Assembly: GCA_001769535.1 (NCBI GenBank)
Contig: MEOH01000011.1
Coordinates: 140,443 to 204,442 of the forward strand
DNA from: Bacteroidetes bacterium GWF2_38_335
GTDB lineage: Bacteria; Bacteroidota; Bacteroidia; Bacteroidales; GWF2-38-335
Length of the DNA stretch: 64,000 nt
Direction of reading: 5' to 3'
How positions within the stretch are numbered: the first letter of the stretch is position 1; each line of letters begins with the position of its first letter. A model generated the notes under the pieces. The model searched no databases and was not told where the DNA came from. It worked only from the letters and a program-made list of their open reading frames with translations. The translations under genes and the position numbers were made by a program. Positions 26,094-33,030 of the stretch are shown here, piece after piece.

Positions 26094-26101
26094 TATCTTT
26101 G
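26094..26101 (+). promoter_or_regulatory. -7 box TATCTTTG of the second AbiE operon
   Basis: Exact TAnnTTTG match with the ATG only 4 bp after it, so the mRNA is nearly leaderless. This decides the start at 26106 over the TTG at 26073, which lies in the operator. Confidence 0.6.
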
Positions 26102-26105
26102 CAAT

Positions 26106-26834
26106 ATGAATTTGGCTTCACAAATAAGAAATAGAATTAAACAATTACCCGAAGGCAAAACTTTTGGGTATGAAGATTTACGTATTGCAAAGGAAGAATA
26201 CTCCACAGCCGCCAAGGCACTGGAACGCATGCAAAAAGAAGGTTTGATTAAGAAAGTTTCCAAGGGTGTGTTTTATAAACCTGAACAAACTGTATTTGGA
26301 GAGTTGAAACCAGATTATAGTGAATTACTTAGACCCTTTTTGTTTGAAAATGGTAAACGCGTGGCGTACGAAACGGGCACATCCCTGTATAACCGTTTGG
26401 GTTTGACAACTCAAATGGCTTTTCGAATTAAAATTGCCAGCCGGGGCAAACGTATTTATATTAATCGTGGATCTTTAAAAGCAGATGCCGTAAAAAGCTA
26501 TGCCGAAGTAACCGAAAGTAATTATGAAATTTTAGGGTTGCTGGATGCTTTTAAAGATATCAAACGCATTCCGGATTGTACTTTGGTCCAGGCAGTCCGT
26601 AGGTTGAGTGCAATTTTAAAGAAGCTCGGCGAAAAGCAAATCGAATCATTGATTAAATATGCTTTGGTCTATCCGCCCAGAGTAAAAGCATTGGTTGGGG
26701 CAGTTTTGCAAAATAACGGCTATGAAGGAAAAGGATTGGAAAAATTGAAAAACAGTCTTAATCCATTAACCACTATAAAATTGGGAATAAAGGAGATAGA
26801 TTTACTCACAAAAAATAATTGGTATATCGAATGA
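26106..26834 (+). CDS. abiEi: AbiEi-type antitoxin (DUF6088 family), copy 2
   Basis: 242 residues. Winged-helix N-terminus ('IKQLPEGKTFGYEDL', 'YSTAAKALERMQKEGLI', 'KKVSKGVFYKP') and the C-terminal AbiEi domain ('VAYETGTSLYNRLGLTTQ', 'ILGLLDAFKDIKRIPD'). It is the same family and layout as copy 1 but clearly divergent, so this is not a recent tandem duplication. It probably represses its own promoter through the AATTGTCAAGTTT palindrome. Toxin gene overlap ATGA at the 3' end. Confidence 0.87.
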   Translation: MNLASQIRNRIKQLPEGKTFGYEDLRIAKEEYSTAAKALERMQKEGLIKKVSKGVFYKPEQTVFGELKPDYSELLRPFLFENGKRVAYETGTSLYNRLGLTTQMAFRIKIASRGKRIYINRGSLKADAVKSYAEVTESNYEILGLLDAFKDIKRIPDCTLVQAVRRLSAILKKLGEKQIESLIKYALVYPPRVKALVGAVLQNNGYEGKGLEKLKNSLNPLTTIKLGIKEIDLLTKNNWYIE

Positions 26835-27808
26835 GATTGCACGAAAACAAAAACTTATACAAGGATGCCATTAGGTTTACCGCACAACAAATGAATCTGA
26901 AACCAGAATATGTTGAAAAAGACTATTGGATTACATTTGCTTTGTATACTGTTTACCATCATGAAATTGGAAAAGACATGGTATTTAAAGGGGGAACGGC
27001 ACTATCCAAATGTTACAAAATGATAGACCGTTTTTCTGAAGATATTGACTTGGTAGTAATAAGACGAGAAGGAGAGTCAAACAATAAACTGACTACAAAA
27101 ATCAGAAAAATTAGCGATATTGTTAATGCCGTCTTGCCGGAAGTAATTATTGAAGGAATTACACATAAAATGGGAATGAACCGTAAAACAGCACACTCAT
27201 ACAACAAAGAATTTTCTGGTGATTACGGACAAGTAAGAAATGTTATTGTGGTAGAAGCAACCTGGTTGGGTTATTACGAACCTTTTACCACAAAAAGCAT
27301 TGTTTCCTTTGTTGGTAGTATGATGCTTAATAACGGACAAACAGAAATAGCCCAGGAATACAATTTAATTCCTTATGACCTGCAGGTATTAGAGCCCATA
27401 AGAACTATTTGTGAAAAGATAATGAGTTTGGTTCGTTTTTCATATAGCGAAAATCCTTTGGAAGATCTGAAAAATAAAATCAGACACACCTATGACTTAA
27501 ATCAGTTATTGAGGCAGAAAGAATTTTCCGTTTTTATTGATTCTCCGGTTTTTGATGAAATGTTGTTGAAGGTGGCAAAAGATGATGTGGTAAGTTTTAA
27601 AAGTAATAATGAATGGCTAAATTATCATCCAGGTGAATCTTTGTTTTTTAAAGATCTTGATAATATTTGGAATGAATTGAAAGTTGTTTATAACGGAGAA
27701 TTTAAAAATTTGGTTTACGGAGAATTACCAAATGAAGAAGAAGTCTTTAAGACTATGATCAGAATCAGGGAAAGGTTAAAGCCGGTTATTTGGAATATAA
27801 AAATTTAA
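26831..27808 (+). CDS. abiEii: AbiEii-type nucleotidyltransferase toxin, copy 2
   Basis: 325 residues from ATG 26831 (ATGA overlap with the antitoxin stop). Motif 'VFKGGTALSKCYKMIDRFSE' then 'DIDLVVI' (~45-70) is complete, and 'ICEKIMSLVRFSYSENPLED' and 'NKIRHTYDLNQLL' match the AbiEii family. A basic insert after the active site ('GESNNKLTTKIRKI') differs from copy 1. Predicted growth-arrest toxin of a type IV toxin-antitoxin pair. Confidence 0.87.
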   Translation: MRLHENKNLYKDAIRFTAQQMNLKPEYVEKDYWITFALYTVYHHEIGKDMVFKGGTALSKCYKMIDRFSEDIDLVVIRREGESNNKLTTKIRKISDIVNAVLPEVIIEGITHKMGMNRKTAHSYNKEFSGDYGQVRNVIVVEATWLGYYEPFTTKSIVSFVGSMMLNNGQTEIAQEYNLIPYDLQVLEPIRTICEKIMSLVRFSYSENPLEDLKNKIRHTYDLNQLLRQKEFSVFIDSPVFDEMLLKVAKDDVVSFKSNNEWLNYHPGESLFFKDLDNIWNELKVVYNGEFKNLVYGELPNEEEVFKTMIRIRERLKPVIWNIKI

Positions 27809-28071
27809 ACTTAGAATTGAGATTTAGAAATAATTTATAAAAATCATACAATTCAAAATTTCGGCAAAAAAAAGAATTGTTTGCCATTGTTTTGTGTATT
27901 GGCTTTTATTCCGGTAATAAATCATAATCACCTTGATTAAAGCAACTTGTTCGCTGTTAATAAAATTTTCTTTTTAAAAATCAGATCATTAGAAAAACAG
28001 ATATATTATTAAATTGATTTACAGTAGTGTATGATTTATTAACAAACTAAGCAAATAAGTGCAATTCGATG

Positions 28072-28079
28072 TATTTTTG
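28072..28079 (+). promoter_or_regulatory. -7 box TATTTTTG
   Basis: TAnnTTTG match 41 bp before ATG 28121. The same box and flank are preserved in the remnant copy at 25983-25990. Confidence 0.5.
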
Positions 28080-28120
28080 TAAATACCATTAAATATTTTT
28101 TACAGAAATAACATTGTACG

Positions 28121-29095
28121 ATGACCAAAAAACCCTGGCAACGCATTGACGTTAATTTGCTTGGCGATATTACTAAAAAGGAATATTGTGAAGATGCAAA
28201 CAGCGGGAATCCTAGGAACCTGCTGGAAATTATTCAGAGGATACATTCTATTGAAATTATTATTTCCGGATTGGACTTAAACAAAAGAAAAGAATTCGAT
28301 AAGATAAATATCAAAGAGTTTGGATTCAGAGAAAGAAATGATGTAAAATTTGACATGATTCCAGATGTTTTTGCATGTGAATCTAAAATTACTATGATTC
28401 CAAAAACTGTTTATTACTTGGAGGATAAAATCATTCTACCGGATCCATTTAGCAAAAAAGGTGAAATGTGGTTGTCTGTTATGGCAGATGCATTTGAAAG
28501 ACTTAAAGTCAAAGCCGAAAACATTTTGCATTCTGCCGATAATTTTAAGAATATTGAATTGTATGCGGTAAAAAATATTCAGATGGCTCGCCGCATGTGT
28601 TATGAATCAAAAGTAAAAATGGAGAAGATACAGAAACACGGGTCAAAGGAAGCAATGTTTATTGTTTATATTCAAAATTTGTTTATTATCAATGTGTTGA
28701 TGTATATGCAGAATATGTTTAGTAATTTTTATTCTGAGGAAGTTCACTCTAAATATGATTTAAAATTAGAACTATTTGAGACAATGAATATGGGAAAGAT
28801 TATGGAACCTGAAGTAGATTATATTAAAAAAACAGACAATACTGAAAAGGAAATGAAGTTTAAATGGAACGGACAGATAAATACTCTGGTTACATATTTA
28901 TATGATCTTATGAATATGAAAATTGATAATGAATTTCTTCTTGAAACAACAAATAATGATGTTGTGCATCTTCTTACAAATTTCTTTGTTGACAAAAATG
29001 GAAATCCTATGAAAGAATCAACCGTTTCCACATGTCTGAAGGACGGTAAGGTTGAAAAAAGAGTAAAAGGAAAAAAGAGAATTGAGATAAAATAA
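28121..29095 (+). CDS. Hypothetical protein with RteC-like C-terminus
   Basis: 324 residues, no signal peptide. Helical throughout. The C-terminal ~90 residues ('KFKWNGQINTLVTYLYDLMN', 'VVHLLTNFFVDKNGNPM', 'STVSTCLKDGKVEKR') resemble the winged-helix end of RteC-type regulators found with Bacteroidota mobile elements ('W-G....LI.L.Y.L' followed by 'F.........F'). That is pattern memory, not a search. A truncated second copy of its 5' end lies upstream of the second AbiE operon, so the gene belongs to the mobile region. A role as regulator is possible but unproven. Confidence 0.6.
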   Translation: MTKKPWQRIDVNLLGDITKKEYCEDANSGNPRNLLEIIQRIHSIEIIISGLDLNKRKEFDKINIKEFGFRERNDVKFDMIPDVFACESKITMIPKTVYYLEDKIILPDPFSKKGEMWLSVMADAFERLKVKAENILHSADNFKNIELYAVKNIQMARRMCYESKVKMEKIQKHGSKEAMFIVYIQNLFIINVLMYMQNMFSNFYSEEVHSKYDLKLELFETMNMGKIMEPEVDYIKKTDNTEKEMKFKWNGQINTLVTYLYDLMNMKIDNEFLLETTNNDVVHLLTNFFVDKNGNPMKESTVSTCLKDGKVEKRVKGKKRIEIK

Positions 29096-29125
29096 ATTCC
29101 GGGATCAATAAAGTTCTTGCTGACA

Positions 29126-29704
29126 CTACATATAAGCAGCATATGAAATGATTACTTCGCAGTTAGGAAAAAGTGATTCAATTTTTTCAACTTCTTCATC
29201 AGGAAGACTGCCTTTGATTTTTAAAAGTTTAAGCTTGGGAAAACCTGAAATAATTTTTATCATTTCATCATCTATGACCGGAAGGGAAATTTTCAAAACT
29301 TCAAGGTTGTCGGGATAAATCTTTTTAAGTTCGGTTTTTAAATCAAAATCAATTAATCCCATAAGATCAAGCTCTTTTAGCTTTTTGAAGTTTATAAACC
29401 AGTCCGGAAGTGATTTTATTGAAGATGCCTCAAAACCTACAATGCAGGGACGATGACCAGATGGCATTGCCCACATGTTTATTCTTGGTCTTAATGATAT
29501 GTATTCAAGATTGTAACACCTTTTAATACGTGTGGGGACTTTTGTTTTTTTACATACAATCTCTGATAATTCAACTCTTATAACACGGTGTTTTCGGAAT
29601 GAATCTCTGGCTTCCTTATAACTATAAATATAAGTGGAATCAAATTGAGAAAATGAATTCAAAATAGTAAATGAAAGAAATGCCATTAAAAAAATAATTC
29701 TCAT
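29126..29704 (-). CDS. Secreted leucine-rich-repeat-like protein
   Basis: 192 residues. Signal peptide (MRIIFLMAFLSFTILNSFS). Irregular LRR-like units from ~60 to 180 ('NLEYISLRPRINMWAM', 'LKELDLMGLIDFDL', 'LEVLKISLPVIDDEM', 'LKLLKIKGSLPDEEV'). Periplasmic or surface protein of unknown partner. It is convergent with the preceding plus-strand gene and is the only envelope-type gene inside the accessory block. Confidence 0.65.
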   Translation of the reverse strand: MRIIFLMAFLSFTILNSFSQFDSTYIYSYKEARDSFRKHRVIRVELSEIVCKKTKVPTRIKRCYNLEYISLRPRINMWAMPSGHRPCIVGFEASSIKSLPDWFINFKKLKELDLMGLIDFDLKTELKKIYPDNLEVLKISLPVIDDEMIKIISGFPKLKLLKIKGSLPDEEVEKIESLFPNCEVIISYAAYM

Positions 29705-29758
29705 TGTGTTTCTTGCTTTCTAATAAGACAAATCGAGTATCGAAATGGTTGTATGGTC

Positions 29759-29945
29759 GGGGACTTTTTAAAATTTTCCGGGGACTTTTTTCTTGTTAAT
29801 AAATTATTAGTTTGTAAATCAATTGAATATAAAAAAAACAGTCCCCAAAACACCTCGGGGACTTTTTTAGACCAAAAAAAGTTTGATTTCTGAAATACAA
29901 TCAATTAAAAATATTTTTTATTTTTTTTAGAAAAGGGACTTTTTA
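29759..29945. repeat. GGGGACTTTTT iteron-like repeats
   Basis: Direct copies at 29759, 29780, 29857 and 29936 (the last GGGACTTTTT), plus an inverted AGTCCCC at 29840-29846, all in the gap between the LRR-like gene and the HTH/primase genes. These may be binding sites for the element's replication or regulatory protein. Confidence 0.5.
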
Positions 29946-30054
29946 GACTTTTTCACTTCCATAATATTGCAAAAGGTTTTTGTTGCAACAAAACGATATT
30001 TGGTTCTGGTGAAGGCCAAGCCGGACCATAGTATTAATTCAAAAACTTAATAAA

Positions 30055-30351
30055 ATGGATGTAATAACAATTGAAACTGTTGCCTTTACACAGATTATGG
30101 CTAAACTTCAAAGTCTTGAAGAAAAATTTATAGAACTAAAAGAACAAGCATCATGTCCTTTAAATGAAAAATGGCTTGATAACCAGGATGTAATGCTATT
30201 GTTGAAATTGAGCAAAAGAACTCTTCAGAGTTATAGAGATGAAAAGAAAATTCCTTTTTCTCAAATAGGTGCAAAAATATACTATAGAGCATCTGATTTT
30301 GACAAGCTTCTGAAAAAGAACTATCAAAAAACAATTACAAATGGTTTATAA
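30055..30351 (+). CDS. HTH (excisionase/MerR-like) protein of a mobile element
   Basis: 98 residues. A short coiled N-terminus ('AKLQSLEEKFIELKEQ') precedes a winged HTH_17/excisionase-type domain ('WLDNQDVMLLLKLSKRTLQS', 'KKIPFSQIGAKIYYRASDF', 'LLKKNY'). Such proteins commonly precede primase or mobilisation genes in Bacteroidota integrative elements and act as transcription or recombination-directionality factors. The primase gene starts 1 bp after (or overlaps) its stop. Confidence 0.82.
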   Translation: MDVITIETVAFTQIMAKLQSLEEKFIELKEQASCPLNEKWLDNQDVMLLLKLSKRTLQSYRDEKKIPFSQIGAKIYYRASDFDKLLKKNYQKTITNGL

Positions 30352-30352
30352 A

Positions 30353-32263
30353 ATGACCGAACTAACAATCTTCCAAAACTTCACAAAAGTTGTAGCCAAC
30401 CTAAGCATTGAAAAAATTGTTGCTGTTATAAAAAGCAATAAATACAAAGCTCAGGTTGCAAAGCTCCAACTTTTGTTGAAGCAAGGAAAAGATAAGGAGT
30501 ACGCCCAAAGCAAAAAGTCGCTGCCGGCGTTTACTCCTTCGGGAAAATTCAAGGATGGAAGAAAAATGGAATTCCTCCAGGAATATTCCCGCATTATCAT
30601 TCTCGACATTGATAAGGTTGAAAATATTACCGAAATCAGAAAAAAAGCAGAAAACTGTGTGTTTACTCATGTTTGCTTTATCAGCCCCAGCGGAAACGGC
30701 TTAAAAATCCTTGTAAAAACAGATAATTCTGTATCAAAACACAGGGAAGCTTTTTTGGAGGTCCAGGAATACTACGAAAAACTCTTGAACATTAAAATTG
30801 ACCCATCAGGCAAGGACGTTAGCCGTCTTTGCTTTTTTTCATGGGATCCGGAAATTTATGTGAACAATGAATCTGAAATTTTTAAAACAAAAAAAGAAAT
30901 GAGTATAAAAAGTGATATTGAAAATCTGATTGAACAGATTGACGGAAAAAAGGTGGATATAACCGGTGATTACGATGAATGGATAAAAATTGGCTTTGCC
31001 CTGGAATCGGAGTATGGCGAATTTGGCCGACCATATTTTCACGACATCAGCCGGCACAACCATACCTATAATGCCGAAGCATGCAATGAACAGTACACAA
31101 AATGTCTGAGGAATAACCGTTTCGGGATAACTATTAGAACATTGTTTCATATTGCAAAGAAGTATGGAGTGGTTGTTAAATCCATTAATAAACGAGTGGA
31201 AAATAATGAAAAGGAGGAGGATAATTTTCCGGTAAAGGAATCTAAAACAGTTAAAATTAAGGAGAGGAAAAAGATCACTTCAAACAAATTCAATATAGCT
31301 GAAGAGTATTTAAATCAAAGGTATGATATCAGGTATAATTCTGTAAACAATAAATTTGAGTATAAGGAAAAGGATGCGAAAGAATATGAGGATCTGAATG
31401 AAAACAATCTGTACGTTAAGCTTCAGAAAGATAATATCAATTTGAGTTTGAATAATCTTGTGGCTTTGCTTAAATCGGATTTTGTGAACAAGCATGATCC
31501 TTTCCTTGAGTACTTTAAAAGTTTGCCTCAATGGGATGAAGCAACAGACTATGTTGAGCATCTTTGCAGTTTTGTAAAGGCAAAGGAACAGGAAAGGTTC
31601 AACCATCATTTTTTAAAGTGGTTGGTTAGAACTGTAAAAACAGCAACAAATCCGGATTCCTATAACAAACAGGCATTTGTTTTAGTAAGCAATCGCCAGA
31701 ATTCCGGTAAATCTACATTTTGTCGTTTTCTTTGTCCGAAGGCATTATCCGGTTACATTGCTGAAAACATCGGAACAGATAAGGACAGCCATGTGGCTAT
31801 TACAGAAAACTTTTTGATTAACCTGGATGAACTTTCTCAGGCCGAAAAAGCAGAGATTAATGCTTTTAAATCAATGTTTTCAAAAGACAGAGTAAAAGCC
31901 CGGCTTACCTATGACAAAAGAGCTTCAATACATGTAAGGCGTGCAAGTTTTCTTGGTTCCACTGACAAATGGGAATTCCTTACCGATGAAAACGGAAGTG
32001 TGCGCTGGTTGTGTATGGAAATAGAGTATATTGATTGGAATTACAGCAAGGAAGTGGACATGGATAATGTGTATTCAATGGTATGGCATCTGGCAAAGGA
32101 CAAAGAGTTTGTTTCAGAGCTTACCAGAGATGAAATTGAAGAGAATGACAGGATAAACAAGAAATTTCAGATTTCATCTCCTGAAGCAGATTTGGTAGAA
32201 CGTTTTTTCGAGCCGGCTGGGGAGGACGAGGACGGTTTTTTTACAACGCCACCGAAATCTTAG
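30353..32263 (+). CDS. BT4734/VirE-type primase-helicase (interrupted near the 3' end)
   Basis: 636 residues to the in-frame stop. Start ATG 30353 follows the HTH stop by 1 bp; ATG 30341 overlaps it and is the alternative. Domains: BT4734-like primase N-domain (~1-190, 'LDIDKV', 'FISPSGNGLKILVK', 'DVSRLCFFSWD'), PriCT_2-like (~195-270), and a VirE-family P-loop NTPase (~385-600) with Walker A 'NRQNSGKSTF', Walker B 'FLINLDEL' and 'SFLGSTDKWEFL'. It replicates or primes mobile-element DNA. The frame ends early in 'GFFTTPPKS'; the expected C-terminal helix domain continues in the -1 frame (see next feature). Confidence 0.85.
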   Translation: MTELTIFQNFTKVVANLSIEKIVAVIKSNKYKAQVAKLQLLLKQGKDKEYAQSKKSLPAFTPSGKFKDGRKMEFLQEYSRIIILDIDKVENITEIRKKAENCVFTHVCFISPSGNGLKILVKTDNSVSKHREAFLEVQEYYEKLLNIKIDPSGKDVSRLCFFSWDPEIYVNNESEIFKTKKEMSIKSDIENLIEQIDGKKVDITGDYDEWIKIGFALESEYGEFGRPYFHDISRHNHTYNAEACNEQYTKCLRNNRFGITIRTLFHIAKKYGVVVKSINKRVENNEKEEDNFPVKESKTVKIKERKKITSNKFNIAEEYLNQRYDIRYNSVNNKFEYKEKDAKEYEDLNENNLYVKLQKDNINLSLNNLVALLKSDFVNKHDPFLEYFKSLPQWDEATDYVEHLCSFVKAKEQERFNHHFLKWLVRTVKTATNPDSYNKQAFVLVSNRQNSGKSTFCRFLCPKALSGYIAENIGTDKDSHVAITENFLINLDELSQAEKAEINAFKSMFSKDRVKARLTYDKRASIHVRRASFLGSTDKWEFLTDENGSVRWLCMEIEYIDWNYSKEVDMDNVYSMVWHLAKDKEFVSELTRDEIEENDRINKKFQISSPEADLVERFFEPAGEDEDGFFTTPPKS

Positions 32264-32418
32264 AGCATATTATGACAAAAACAGCCATAAAACTGGCTCC
32301 GGAAAAGGTGGGGAAAGCACTGAGGTTTCTTAATTATGAGCGCACAGCAAAAAGGATTAATGGTAAGTTAAAGCATGGCTATTATCTTAAAAATGTAAAT
32401 GAAATTGCAAATAAATAG
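32242..32418 (+). pseudogene. -1 frame continuation of the VirE-type primase
   Basis: Read in the -1 frame from the seven-T run at 32236-32242, the sequence encodes 'YNATEILEHIMTKTAIKLAP' and '..KVGKALRFLNYERTAKRIN' ending at TAG 32418, the usual C-terminal domain of VirE-type proteins. T_TTT_TTT is in the correct phase for a -1 slip. Either a programmed frameshift (688-residue product) or a 1-base indel in a homopolymer. Confidence 0.7.
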
Positions 32419-32426
32419 GGTATGTA

Positions 32427-32631
32427 CTTATAACCTTATATCAGTGGTTTGTAATTATTTGAAATACAGAAAAATAAAGGTTGATATAAGTATAATATTT
32501 CTGCTTATATCAACCTTATAACTTATATCGATATAAGTTATAAGGTTGAAACAGGTCAAAAAAATAAAAAAATCTCTACTTATAACATTTGAATATCAAT
32601 AACTTAAAAAGGGGTGATATAAGTGTATAAG
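32427..32631. repeat. CTTATA/TATAAG iteron-like cluster with a 38-bp perfect palindrome
   Basis: Eleven CTTATA or TATAAG words occur in ~205 bp directly after the primase. At 32511-32548 a perfect 38-bp palindrome is centred on ATCGAT (arm CAACCTTATAACTTATAT). A further inverted pair, AAGGTTGATATAAG and CTTATATCAACCTT, flanks it. The site looks like a replication origin or a strong operator. The remaining ~400 bp up to the hsdR promoter is AT-rich with nothing recognisable. Confidence 0.6.
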
Positions 32632-32956
32632 TGGAAAATGCAAAAAAAACTTTTTTTTATTATAAACACAAAAAATTAAAGTTGAGTAAAAATTATTGCC
32701 CTTTAAGAGATTTACAAATTGTCAGACAGTGTCTGATAAATTAAGAATAAAAACACAAATTACTGAATTTAAAATGTTTAATTGAAAAATACTAATGAGT
32801 AAATTGCATTAGAAAATAAAATATAAGATATGGCATTAATAAGTAACTTCTTTAGGTATGAGGTAAAAAGCAAGGAATTTATGATTATAAAAGAATAAAG
32901 GAATTACAGAAGTTTTTATCTTAATAAAGTAACATTAATTGAATGTGGTATTTTTA

Positions 32957-32987
32957 TTTGACAATATGGTTATAAATTGTAATTTTG
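32957..32987 (+). promoter_or_regulatory. Complete Bacteroidota promoter of the hsd operon
   Basis: TTTG at 32957-32960 and TAATTTTG at 32980-32987 are separated by 19 bp, matching the -33/-7 consensus of this phylum. The hsdR start is 43 bp downstream. Confidence 0.65.
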
Positions 32988-33030
32988 GAACTACGGATTT
33001 TGTCAAGATAAAATAGTCCGATTTTCTATA

